This document shows positions 1-10,992 of a stretch of DNA of 64,000 bases, one piece after another. The notes below the pieces were generated by a model. The model searched no databases. It was not told the DNA's origin and saw only the letters and a list, made by a program, of their open reading frames with translations. Source of the stretch: Leptasterias polaris (lineage: Eukaryota > Echinodermata > Asteroidea > Forcipulatida > Asteriidae); assembly GCA_037783415.1 (NCBI GenBank), contig JAZGTN010000098.1:2976001-3040000 (forward strand). The letters run 5' to 3'. Both the position numbers and the translations under genes were made by a program. The stretch's first letter is position 1. The number at the start of each line of letters is the position of its first letter.

Positions 1-160
1 ACTGAGGAGAAGGAGATGGTGTTGAGTTGAAACTCAGGAGAAGGAGATGGTTTTGAGTTGAGACTGAGGAGAAAGAGATGGTGTTGGTTTTTGACTGAAG
101 AGAAGGAGATGGTGTTGGGTAGAGAGTGAGGAGGAGGTGGTGTTGAGTAGAGACTAAATA
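1..160. repeat. 31-bp minisatellite, about five units
   Basis: Units begin at 1, 32, 63, 94 and 125, each 31 bp (the last about 28 bp), built on ACTGAGGAGAAGGAGATGG followed by a GTTGAGT-rich half. The array decays after about 153 and probably starts before the window. No coding signal is seen in it. Confidence 0.85.
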
Positions 161-445
161 GACAACATATTTATACGCTGTCATCTATGGCTGTTCCAAG
201 GTGAACTTGGGCCTGCATTTTACAGACCATGGTACTTACCATTTAGGAATTTGGTCATACCCACATCTGTGACTCATGAACCAAAATATCAGCCAACTTC
301 TCCCAATTTAAGTTGCTTAACAACCAGTGTCTAAAACTGGACTGTTTTCTGTATTCAGAACACATCTCAAACATCAAAGGTCAAACCAAACCAAAGGGTA
401 ACCTCTGATAAACCACCTTTAGGGAATGTCTCGTAAAATACTCAC

Positions 446-559
446 GTCTGCCGATGTACTGGCATCGTTCACCGGTGAAATCATCCGGACACAGACAGAT
501 AAGGTAGTTGTCTCTCACGGTACATGTACCTCCATTTTCGCAGGTGCAGTCGCTGGAGT
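446..559 (-). CDS. Internal exon encoding an EGF-like module
   Basis: Read on the minus strand, a 114-bp exon lies between an acceptor (ttaattag, 560-568) and a donor GTGAGT (445-440). It starts and ends in phase 1. The translation has six cysteines in EGF order: C-T-C, ENGGT, C, eight residues, [12 protein letters not shown]. The GGT-C and C-L-C...F.GE.C signatures are diagnostic of an EGF-like fold. No calcium-binding D-x-D/N-E consensus is visible at the start, so calcium binding is not supported. Its phase matches the LDLa exon at 18540-18674, joining as ...ADQ-D-SSDC.... EGF modules act in the extracellular or lumenal space. It ends with one base of a split codon, so the gene continues below coordinate 1. 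Confidence 0.85.
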
Positions 560-1204
560 CTAATTAAGAAAAAGAGAAAAAATCAGGAGAACAAATCAGT
601 TAAAAAATAAGGACAGATCCATTGAGAGGAATAAGGGGGTGGTTGTCCTTCCAGACTAGAAGATTGTCAGACGGAGATAGCTTGAGAACACGGATGTACT
701 TAAGGTGTTCCTTATGGGCTTTCTGGGGATAAGAAATGATGAGTGCCAGGAAGGAGCAAAGCGGTGCAATGACCTGAGTGCATTGCGCCTGAAGATAGCA
801 ATAAGACATAATCAATCTACCAGGTTTTCATCACGTTCCAGCAATCTTGCTCTCTTCTAATTTCTGTTTGTTTATGATTTGACTACAGTTGCCTGATTAT
901 CGGTGCTCTGCATCACAACCTACAGGCAATAAGTTCAAGAAAAGAAGAGAGAAGTTGTTGAAGCTGCACAACCCTACCTCCCCCCCGAAGAATTTTGTTC
1001 TCAAGGAAGACCTATCAAGTAAAGTTTGAAAACCTGTAATATACAAACTTAATTGTAATTGGGATCCGAGTGGAATTAGTACCTGGCTCAAGATATTGAC
1101 ACTTCTTGAGAGAACAATCCTCTTAGTCCCCTCTACAGCATGAGCTTCATATTCCCATGATGGAGACACAATCTTACCCTCCTAGTGAACTGGTGGATCA
1201 GGGC
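560..1204. other. Intronic sequence, nothing recognised
   Basis: AT-rich sequence upstream (minus-strand sense) of the EGF exon. Only short chance ORFs occur, without splice or domain signals. Confidence 0.5.
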
Positions 1205-1310
1205 TTGATATTAACACTGGACACAGGCCTGAGACCAGTGATTTTAGCACTGGGCAGGTAAACTCACGACTGGACTAGTCCGGTGGTCTTGGGCTTTTTT
1301 CAGACTTCGA
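1205..1310. repeat. Flanking repeat shared with 7958-8045
   Basis: The segment with GACCAGTGATTTTAGCA and GGTGGTCTTG recurs in direct orientation at about 7958-8045 (CAGTGGTCTTG in that copy). The two copies bracket the tandem segmental duplication. It may be an older dispersed repeat or the outer edge of the duplicated region. Confidence 0.6.
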
Positions 1311-1623
1311 GTCTCACAAATATCTTTCAATTCTGTTCAGTATGGAAGTATGCCTACTATGAAAACAAATGAGATAAATCTTCCCTCACTGCTATTAACA
1401 ACTAAAAGCAGTTTATTTGTTTAACTGTGTAGACATTTTATTCAATTCTCTTTTTGTTTCTGGTCTTGTAGAATGAATTTCTGGTCCAATTATTTTTTTA
1501 AAACTACAATTCCTTCGGGTTGTGGATTTTCCCCCCTACTTTGAGCCCTGTGGATGGATAGGGAAAGTTGATCGTGTTGATTCCACTTTTTAATACATTT
1601 TTCAATCAATTGGAAAACGTTAA

Positions 1624-1967
1624 AGGTTATGTACAACATTGGTAATTGCCAAAGACCTGTATCCACACTTAATTTGACCCAACATATACATGAAATAACA
1701 AACCTGTGAAAGTTTAAGCTGAATCGGTCTTTGGAGTCATGAGAAAACAGTGACAAAAAAACTTATATGTTTTAAATTTTTTTCAAACATTGAGTTTTAT
1801 CCTGCAGGATAAAGACTATTGTTTTACTCATTTCCTAAAAACTATGGCATTTGAAGCAAAACAATTTCAAGGGAAGTTTTCCACCATGACCATCTTTTTA
1901 CCATGTAAGTTATGTGCAAATCTGTGAGCATTTATATTTTCAATCTTACCAATGTTGTACACACCCT
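1624..1967. mobile_element. TTAA-flanked AGG...CCT inverted-repeat element (copy-A specific)
   Basis: Terminal inverted repeats are AGGTTATGTACAACATTGG on the left and its near complement ending GTACACACCCT on the right, flanked by TTAA at 1620-1623 and 1968-1971. Copy B has no insert at the corresponding place (near 4742). It belongs to the same family as elements at 14128, 26222, 40361, 52478 and 61110. No transposase is encoded. Confidence 0.75.
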
Positions 1968-2344
1968 TTAAAAAGTACATTCACTTTAATCGACTTCACA
2001 CAGTCCAACTGTGAAAAATGTGTCCAATTAGGTAGAATGGCTTTAAGATGCATCGAGAGTCAAATATTGATAGTTAAACCTTCAATAATGTGACAGCTTC
2101 ACTACTCTCACATGAGCTATACGTTGTCATGATACTGCCACTCAGTAATTGAACAGGGAAACACATTTGATGATTGATGTAGCAAGCAATAAGATTTGAT
2201 TGCTAGGAAATTGGGGTGTGAGGAAACTGGTTCACTGCCTCTTTCGTTGATTTGTTTGATGTTTATATCACCATACTACTTTTACAGGAAAGAAAAAAGG
2301 AAAAACAGTTAACAGCCTGACATTATGACCCTAACAGAGTCTTT

Positions 2345-2382
2345 CTTGAGCAAGACTCTGCTAGGGTCTAAAACATCAGGCC
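2345..2382 (+). repeat. GACTC-loop-GGGTC-GAAAC motif, copy 1 (degenerate)
   Basis: CTTGAGCAAGACTCTGCTAG is followed by GGTCTAAAACATCAGG. It is related to motifs at 13279-13317 and 57013-57050. GACTC can pair with GGGTC over a five-base loop. See the hammerhead-like finding for interpretation. Confidence 0.6.
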
Positions 2383-2666
2383 ACTAAGTATTGTTTTGCA
2401 TTTTTATCATAGGTACTTTTGGTTGGTAAGCAGTTTGCAATCAGCTAATTATATTTCCTCTTTTACAGAAAACATTATAACAATATCATCCTTGATGCAA
2501 CCATCACAGTATAACAAAAAAACTGATTACTGATAAACAAATAAACTTAGATACAAAAAGAGAAAAGAACATATTTAAATAATCCCTTCCATTTTTAATG
2601 TAATGAATCTTCAGATCCAAATTGAATAGTAAGCTGGTTTTCGGTGATATAATTTATCAATGCAGT

Positions 2667-2724
2667 GCTGCATTTTAAAACCATGTTCATGCTTATAAGC
2701 ATGAACATGGTTTTAAAATGCAGC
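2667..2724. repeat. 58-bp perfect palindrome without spacer
   Basis: GCTGCATTTTAAAACC... is mirrored exactly as ...GGTTTTAAAATGCAGC, with the dyad centre at CTTATAAG (2692-2699). There is no mismatch across 29 bp on each side. It is absent from the corresponding interval of copy B. Confidence 0.9.
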
Positions 2725-4817
2725 AATTACGTGCTTGGTATTTTTGATCAAATAGGCCTATGAATTACTTTGCAAGTAGTATATTGATAAATGTAACAAG
2801 CCTGCTTGGATCATCTGTGAAATCAGAACAGATCATTCTGTATTTTTTTGTTTGTTAGCAATACCAAGATTCGTCTTCACAATTTGTTTATATTTTGACC
2901 ATTGGGCTTAAGCTTTTTGGAAAGTAGCCCACTTGGCTAGTGCATGTCACTTGCACCCAGGTATAGTTAAATACCAGCCATGATTTTTAACATATAATGT
3001 AATAAATGTATCTTTCTGATGATCACAACCAGTTTAATGGTCAAATAAAGTTTATTTATTTATTTATTTTTTATTACACATCCAACAGCACAATTAGCGC
3101 CAACAAAAGGATAAAGAAAAAACAAGAAGAAATGTTCAGTTTTAGATGTGGGAGGAAAACTCCATGTGGGGGGAAAATAAATTAACACGCTTTTTAAAAA
3201 TAATATTACTCACAATAATTTTAAACAAGTAGACTGCACAGTTTTTAGTAGCCCATATGGCAAGTTGAGAAGTGGTGCTACGAACTAGCCTACAGAAGTT
3301 TTTACTAGACATTGTACACCCGACTAGCATTAAGGTTGAGCCCTGTTGACATTTCAAAAATGAATGCCAAAGGCGTTCCAGACATTCCTACAAAGGAAAC
3401 ATCATCATCACCCGAATCATCATCCTTTCTGCCAATTTTATACAAACAAGTAACTAAAAACTGAATAAATTTAAATTGGAAATATTTTAGAGTCGTTGTC
3501 AGGCCCTTTGTTCATGTTGTTACTCTAAAGGCAGTTTCTAATGAATTGTCTATACATTTTTATATAAATTGTAGTAAACTGTATGTCTATTGGCTTTGAA
3601 TTTTTCAAATTTTAATGGCATGATTGTTTGTGTCGTACTTTTTGTGCTTTGGTAGGTTTGTTATTGTCAGGATTGCCTTTAAAAAGAGATTTCACACTTT
3701 TTGTTATCCTTATGCTTGTCTTCTGTAGTCTTATTTACACTTCATATGTAATGTATTTGTGTTGCCTGGAAATATATCAATCATGGTATCTGCACACAGT
3801 CACTATAAAAAGTATAATTTAAGAATTTTTATGATCCTTTTGATTCTACCCTTAACAAAATTTAAAACCAAAATAAGTGAATAAAGCAGGGTACTAGAAA
3901 CAGCTATACCCATCTCACACTTTATGTTACTGTTTTACATGCAGTCAATGTAATTAAGTTCTTAACCTGAAGATATGACATTTCATTACATGCTTCATCC
4001 ATTGTTTTACGATTTTAAATAACTGAATTTAATACTTTTCAATGCTTTGTAAGGCCTTAAGTTAGGATAGTTCAATTTAAGACTTTTTAATACCTTTTAA
4101 GGATCAGCAGAAACCCTGATAATTAAAATAAATAAAGATGACACTCCGATTTTGAATGTCATCAAGAAAGCAAGCCCTTCCATTAATTTCCTCTTGACAT
4201 TTCATAGGCGTCTGACAACCGATTCAAAGATAGTCCAGTAGACAGCAGGTAGGCTGAAAAGGTGTAATGTTTTGTATAGAGAATTCAGAGGAGATCAGAC
4301 ATGTAGTGGTTAGACACTCCCGGTCCGGACTGCACTGTTTCAAGCGCCTCAGTGGTGACTTCAAAATTTGGGAACAACTTTAAGAAAGCCCCTTGTTTGA
4401 ATAAAGTTCAGTGATTTTGGTTCTTGCACTACCCCGAGTTCTCAAGAAAGGCTGTTTCTTTCTCTAAAGATACCAGCAGCGGATTGTGCAATTTGTATTT
4501 TCCTAGACATGCTAGATGCAAACTAGAATGCCTGTGACACAGGATATCACCCTCAATTAAACATACTTCTACTTCCAAATCCAGTGTATTTAGGGCTTGA
4601 TGGGAAGTTAAGAGTAACTTATTTTGTTTTAAACATGCTAGATGCAAACTATAATGCCGGGTTGTGGATTTTTCCCCTACTTCGAGCCCTGTGGATGGAT
4701 AGGGAAAGTTGATTGTGTTGATTCCACTTTTTAATACATTTTTTTCACTCTAATCGTCTTCACACAGTCCATCTGTGAAAAAGGTAGAACGGCTTTAAGA
4801 TGCATCAAGAGTGAAAT

Positions 4818-5444
4818 ATTATTTTGTAATCTTAAATTGTTAAAATTTAATGATCTTTATCATTTGAAATTAGGTAAATTTATGTACAAGTACATGAGTA
4901 ATGCATTACCACCTTGTTTTAGCTCATTTTTTACTCTAACTACTAGCATTCATTCATACAAAACTCGAAGCACTTCAAAGAAAAATCTTTTTGTTTCTCG
5001 CAACCGAACCTCAATGTATAAAAACAGCCTTGTTCAACGCGGTGTTACATACTGGAATAATTTGGATGGTTCTGTTAAATCTGCAATCACTCTACCTATA
5101 TTTTCCAAAAAATTTAAACAATTACTACTCAATGCATATTCATTATAATTATTTCATGGCTTACTTTTGGTATATTGTTGATACACCTACATTTGTTCGT
5201 CTGTCCTTGTAGTCCCTTGTCTTTGTGAGTCTTATTGTTTTGTTAGTCTGTCAATAGGTTAGGGTACAAGAGCCAAGGCTTCACCCAATCCTAAGTTTTG
5301 CCCTTCTGATCTGACTTGTTAATAATTTTGGCTACTGTTTATAACTGCCACTGTTAATATTTATGAAAAACCAATGAGCAATACCGAAATAAATGTTTAT
5401 TGAATTGAATTGAATTGAATTGAATTGAATTGAATTGAATTGAT
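4818..5444 (+). mobile_element. 5'-truncated non-LTR retrotransposon (LINE), 3' end with (TTGAA)n tail
   Basis: An ORF from 4837 to 5148 encodes the conserved tail of a reverse-transcriptase polyprotein: KLGKFMYKYMSNALPP, then HSYKTRS, then LVQRGVTYWNNL and IFSKKFKQLLL before the stop. This pattern (short C-terminal extension with a W-N-x-L box) is typical of CR1/L2/Jockey-like ORF2. A non-coding 3' tail follows and ends in a pentanucleotide array (5399-5443), as in L2/CR1-type elements. The endonuclease and the catalytic RT core are missing, so this is a dead copy. It sits inside duplication copy B and is absent from copy A. Confidence 0.75.
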
Positions 5445-6565
5445 ACGTTAAACCTTCAATAATGTGACAGCTTCATTACTCTCACATGAGCTATACGTTG
5501 TCATGATACTGACACTCAGTAATTGAACAGGGAAACACATTTGATGATTGATGTAGTAAGCAATAAGATTTGATTGCTAGGAAATTGGGGTGTAGGAAAC
5601 TGGTTCACTGCCTTTTGCCTTGATTGGGCGGCAAATTCCATGAATAAGTGGGCGGCAAACCCAGATCCTACAGATAAACCTTTGTTTTGCGAAAGTGGTG
5701 TCACATAATAATAATTTATATCAGGTTACTGTTAAAAAATGAAATTATAAGTTTAACCAGGACATAAATGTGATGTGTAATTCGGAAAGGGTATGATTGC
5801 AGACCTTTTTAATCCTTGAACATAGCCGACTAAAATGAAAAATGTGGAAAAGAAGCAACGCATGATGATATTCATTTTGGATCTGGTCGGTATCTGGTAC
5901 CATGCATATTCATTAAAAACATCGCGGGTAAAAAAACATTACTATCCGGCGTTTCTCAAATTCAAGTGTAGTACTATACAGGCAATCCATAAGGGGGAAA
6001 ACCATTGAATGCCGGAACGACGTGATATATATTTTATCCTGGACAAATTAGCCCGTTGGTTTCAAATGCTTAATATGTTATTGTTGCAAGTTTAAACAAT
6101 TTACAAGGGAGTTGTCATAAAATGGTGTTCAAAATCTTTCACCTCGCACCTCGCACCTCGCGTTATCGAATCTCCCGTATAAAAGAGTAATTTTGGCAGA
6201 AAACAAAAAGGCGAAAGGCAAAGGAAGACAAGAAAATTACACATTCAACAGCACAATTAGCGCCAACAAAAGGATAAAGAAAAAACAAGAAGAAATGTTC
6301 AGTTTTAGATGTGGGAGGAAAACTCCATGTGGGGGAAAAATAAATTAACACGCTTTTAAAAATAATATTACTCACAAACAACTAGACTGCACAGTTTTAG
6401 TAGCTTACAGAAGTTTTTACTAGACATTGTACAGCCGACTAGTGTTAAGGTTGAGCCTTGTTGATATTTCCAAAATGAATGCTAGAGGTGTTCAAGACAT
6501 TCCAACAAAAGAAAAATCATCATCACCCGAATCATCATCCTTTCTGCCAATTTTATACAAACAGC

Positions 6566-6757
6566 CCCCAATTTCATAGAGCTGCTTATATAGGCACAAA
6601 AATGGCTAAGCACAATAAAATGTTGCTTACCAGAAAAGGTTACCAGCCAAACTACCTTGTCACATGTACAATTTGTGACTGGTATCCTGCTCATTTCTGC
6701 TTAGCAGAAACTTTTTCAGCAGTGTTTTCTGCTTAAGCAGCTCTATGAAATTGGGCC
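6566..6757. mobile_element. GGGCCCAATTTC-type MITE, copy 1
   Basis: The inverted ends are CCCCAATTTCATAGAGCTGC and GCAGCTCTATGAAATTGGG. Copy A has an uninterrupted site at this position (around 3448), giving a natural empty site. Related copies are at 10829, 18244 and 49860. Confidence 0.85.
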
Positions 6758-7396
6758 GTGGTAATTGGGAACTAAAAAACCGAATAAATTTAAATTGTAA
6801 ATAATGTTGCAGCGTCGTTGTCAGGCCCTTTGTTCATACATTTTTAAATGTGTAGTAAACTGTATGTCTATTGGCTTTGATTTTTTCAAATTTTAATGGC
6901 ATGATTGTTTGTGTCGTACTTTTTGTGCTTTGGTAGGTTTGTTATTGTCAGGATTGCCTTTAAAAAGAGATTTCACACTTTTTGTTATCCTTATGCTTGT
7001 CTTCTGTAGTCTTATTTACACTTCATATGTAATGTATTTGTGTTGCCTGGAAATAATATAAATCACAGTATCTGCACACTATAAAAAGTATAATTTAAGA
7101 ATGTTTATGATCCTTTTGATTCTACCCTTAACAAAATTTATAACCAAAATAAGTGAATAAAGCAGGGTACTAGAAACAGCTATACCCATCTCACACTTTC
7201 TGTTACTTTTTTACATGCAGTCAGTGTAATAGAACATATTATGAAATTTCATTACATGCTTCATCCATTGTTTTAATATTTCAAATATCTGAACTTAATA
7301 CTTTTCAATGCTTTGTAAGGATCAGCAGAAACCCTGATAAAATAAATAAACAAAGATGACACTCCAATTTTGAATGTCATCAAAAAAGCACTCCCA

Positions 7397-7924
7397 TTAA
7401 TTTCCCCTTGACATTTCATGGCGTCTGACAACCGATTCAAAGGCAGTACAGTAGACAGCAGGTAGGCTGAAAAGGAGTGTTATGTTTTGTTTACAGAATT
7501 CAGAGGAGATCAGACATGTAGTGGTTAGACACTCCCGGTCCGGACTGCACTGTTTCAAGCGCCTCAGTGGTGACTTCAAAATTTTGGAACTGTCCTTTAA
7601 GAAAGCCCCTTGTTTGATTAAAGTACAGTGATTTTGGTTCTTGCAATAGTCTGAGTTCTCAAGAAAGGCTGTTTCTTTCTCTAAAGATACCAGCAGCGGA
7701 TTGTGCAATTTGTATTTTCCTAGACATGCCGATGCTAGATGCAAACTAGAATGCCTGTGACACAGGATATCACCCTCAATTAAACATACTTCTACTTCCA
7801 AATCCAGTGTATTTAGGGCTTGATGGGGAGTTAAGAGTAACTTTTTCGTTTTAAACTGCACCAATGGCAAGAGATTGCACTGGCCCTGATGGTGGTTGGT
7901 AGGACGTCTATGTTTGCACAGCAA
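7397..7924 (-). CDS. 175-codon open frame in duplication copy B, unknown
   Basis: This is the longest plain ORF in the first 10 kb. No domain, signal peptide or membrane segment is recognised. The corresponding frame in copy A (4429-4647) keeps the stretch around HQALNTLDLEVEV but is cut by a stop codon after LENSG and diverges at its start. I see no splice sites that would extend it and no polyadenylation context that favours it. It may be a chance frame or a relic of a mobile element. Conservation between the copies follows from the duplication and does not prove coding. Confidence 0.15.
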   Translation of the reverse strand: MLCKHRRPTNHHQGQCNLLPLVQFKTKKLLLTPHQALNTLDLEVEVCLIEGDILCHRHSSLHLASACLGKYKLHNPLLVSLEKETAFLENSDYCKNQNHCTLIKQGAFLKDSSKILKSPLRRLKQCSPDRECLTTTCLISSEFCKQNITLLFSLPAVYCTAFESVVRRHEMSRGN

Positions 7925-7957
7925 TTCAAATCTATAATGATTACATTCACGAAGACA

Positions 7958-8045
7958 GGGCTCAAAAACAACACTGGACTACAGGCCCGAGACCAGTGAT
8001 TTTAGCATTAGGCCAGTAACCGGACAAGCCCAGTGGTCTTGTGTT
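7958..8045. repeat. Flanking repeat, second copy
   Basis: Matches 1205-1310 in direct orientation: GACCAGTGATTTTAGCA is conserved and the GTGGTCTTG ending is present. It lies just beyond duplication copy B. Confidence 0.6.
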
Positions 8046-8072
8046 TTACAATTGAATGATAATCTATGCTAC

Positions 8073-8341
8073 GAAATAGAACCCGGAGAACGCTGAGCTC
8101 GACCGTCCTCTGTGTCGTCTGTGGACGCGGCGTATCAATACCACGCGACACACGTGTATGGCAAAATGATCATCACGTGACACGCGTGTATGGCAAAAAT
8201 AGCAACGCACATAGACCGTAATATGCTAATTTTGCCATACACGCGTACAAAAAAATAATGGCGTACGCGCGTCCATAAAAATGGTCTCACAACGAAACCG
8301 CACGCACAATGACGCACTCAGCGTTCTCCGGGTTCTATTTC
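8073..8341. mobile_element. MITE with 25-bp perfect terminal inverted repeats
   Basis: The left end GAAATAGAACCCGGAGAACG(CTGAG) is mirrored at 8317-8341. The flanks carry TATGCTAC on the left and TATGATGCTAC on the right, suggesting an imperfect target duplication. The interior is CpG-rich with repeated ACGCGTGTATGG-like words. No protein is encoded. Confidence 0.8.
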
Positions 8342-10828
8342 TATGATGCTACCTCATTCATTGTGTAACATCTTTGTGACTAGAATGTTGACTTTAAAAC
8401 TGATATTTCGTTTCTCTTGAGTATCAAACCTACACTTAAAGGCCAACATTTCGTACCCTAGCTGCCACCACTTTATCTCACTTAATTTTGGTCAAATTAT
8501 ATGACAGAATGAGTATAGAGGGGCACTAGGCACTTTGAACTATTACAAAGTGTCAAAATCATGAAAAATTAGCCATTTTCGGGTGTATGGCAGTCTTGAC
8601 AACGCTGCTTGGTACACTCCTTTAGATGAGTGTGCGATAGTTACGAACGCGCGATGAAATGTGCGCTTGAATTTTCCTTTTTAAAGGTCCAAATTTGGCG
8701 TTTTAGCTACCAATTTCTCACGAGGAATATTACAAAAAGGGAAATGAAGTCCAACATCCATTAAACAAAACAAATAAATCGCTTGAAAGTGAGATTTGTC
8801 TTCTCTTATTGCTTTTTAACTCATTTTGATTCTGGTCATGTAAAACAAATTATAGTCTTCTACAAAAATTGAGCTTCAACTTAACAAGTCCTGCACTCTC
8901 TCTGCAGTCGGTCCCCCCCCCCCCCCCACCCCCCAAAAAATGTTAAGCCTTGAAAGATAAATTCATTCTTCAAAAAACTTTCCTGCATGTCTTGAATATC
9001 TTTATGGTAAGTTACCAATTCTTCTGCAGCTTACCCACCCGGTGAAACATTTCGTAAGTTTCGATTTTGTTGTCAGTTTCTCGAGAATAAATCCAACTTT
9101 ATGTTGCCTTGCTCTTGGCACGGGGCGGCCATTGCACTAACACTAGCAGAGTGAACTACTAGCACTGCATTTCGGACGCAGTAAAGCTGTCGTTTTTATC
9201 CGCTCTCTTGTCGTCAGTTTTACCAAGGTTTTACCAATATCCTGTCTCGTTTATGGCATGCTGGTTTTCGAGATATTTTGGATAAATTAAGAAGTTGTCA
9301 ACTTAAATCTGCCAATTACTAATTCTAATTACTAATTAGAGCGGATTACTATGTTCGCTCGGGCGGATTACTTTTCAGCGGCGTAGCCAGGATTTTATTC
9401 GGGGAGGAGGGGGGGGGGGGGGGATACCTCAGTCTACATGGTCCTGTAACTAACGTGTTCATTATGTGGTTGAACCAAATCCAATGAAAAGGGAAGTATA
9501 GATCCCCTCCATAGGCAAGGTTTCAGCCAGTCAGAATGAGTTGGCCCCGTATCAATCAACATCGCATGTTCTTATACAAAATTCCAACCGTCTGATTACT
9601 GCAGCAGCTAGAAATACATGCAATCAATTCACATTATGTTTTGTTTGGGTTTATTTGAAATTGTCTAGGCCTGCCTATATACTGTCAGCACTAACGCGAT
9701 TTGTTTTCGGGGAGGGGGGGACACCGAAATATGGTGGGGGGAACGTGTCACTGACTTTACAAGATTTGCATGAATGTAATCTTAACTATTCCACTATTGT
9801 AACAACAAAATTGATGAGTTCCTTTGTAAACTAGAGGAACGGAATGAGTTAAATTTTGTCCAGCCTAAACCACTGAGTTACTGTCTCGTTTATATCCTTC
9901 CTAGAAACTCTTCAGAGTAACATCATTTGTGTTTTCTTTCCAAATTATTGAACGTGGTCCATCTTTCAGTTTTCATTTAGTTTCCTGAAACTAAAATATT
10001 GGGAATGAAACTAGTTTACTCTTTAATCAACGAATAAGGAATCGTATAAGTAAAACACTGGAATCTAACCGATGGAAAGAAGACCGAACTATACAGTTTC
10101 CAGGTTTTTTTAACAATGGGTTTGTCTGGAAACAGCGAGCTATTATTGACGAAATCCTCAAATGAAAGTCTACACTAGTTTGTCTATGATCTTTGTTGTT
10201 GTTGTTCTACAGTGATTGACAACAAAGAATTTCACAACTTGTGGCAACTATTCCTGAATTCATTCGATGCGAATTATGGGTTAATAGAGTTCAGTATAGA
10301 ATCAGCTCCCACGAGCATTGCGGGAAAAGAGGGAAACACACACAATGCATTCCGGAATTAGCCCACGCCTTGTTTTAAGTGCGACTCAAACCATCTCCCC
10401 TCGGATTTTAAACATAGTCCCCTTGGCCTTGCGAGGCCAGTGACATTCCCTCATCCACACAGATTTTAATAAGACACTTCCCATTTCTTATGTTTGACTA
10501 AACCCTGTTTTCGGGGAAGCAGGGTATTCGTCAAGGTTGTACTCCCACCCATTAAGTGGAAGTCGTGTCCTTGCAACAAATTTGTATTCATTTATTGAGT
10601 TGGATAACACACAGGAAATCTCCGCCATACCCACGGTACCAGTTTTGCCTGATGGCATCAAACTAATAAAAGACTGCATCAAAGGTGAATTTCAACCATG
10701 CGAATAAGTCAACTATATAATTTTCAGAACATTCAAAAACATATTTATTTGTCGTCGTGCTTTTGTTATAAAACATCCAAAAACAAAATCACAAACAGGT
10801 TCAAAATGATCTATTTATTTTAATACAA
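8342..10828. other. Non-coding stretch with G/C homopolymers
   Basis: Holds a C-run at 8913-8927, a dispersed-repeat piece (GGCGTAGCCAGGATTTTATTC, from about 9379) leading into a G-run at 9409-9423, and a second G-rich piece at about 9706-9743. No exon with domain support was found on either strand. Confidence 0.5.
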
Positions 10829-10992
10829 GGGCCCAATTTCATAGAGCTGCTTTACGCACAAAAATAGCTAAGCACAACAAAATTAAGCTTACCAGAATAA
10901 AGTTCCCAGCCAAAACATAACATGTGCTATTTGTTAAACATTTCTAATTTTGGCTCAGCAGAAAACTATAGTAAGCAATATTTGCTGCTTAA

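Larger units (their letters stand above)
1517..4650. repeat. Tandem segmental duplication, copy A
   Basis: Copy A starts at GGGTTGTGGATTTT (1517) and ends near 4635-4650. Blocks 1517-1605, 1980-2240, 3071-3420 and 3480-4640 align in order with copy B. Copy A alone contains the TTAA-flanked element (1624-1967), a 58-bp perfect palindrome and a GACTCTGCTAGGGTC motif. Confidence 0.8.
4659..7860. repeat. Tandem segmental duplication, copy B
   Basis: Direct-repeat partner of copy A (5441-5615 matches 2065-2240; 6238-6560 matches 3071-3430; 6780-7700 matches 3470-4420). Copy B alone contains the LINE end (4818-5444) and the GGGCCCAATTTC-type element (6566-6757). Between 5620 and 6238 the copies are not alignable by eye with 2240-3070. 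Confidence 0.8.
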
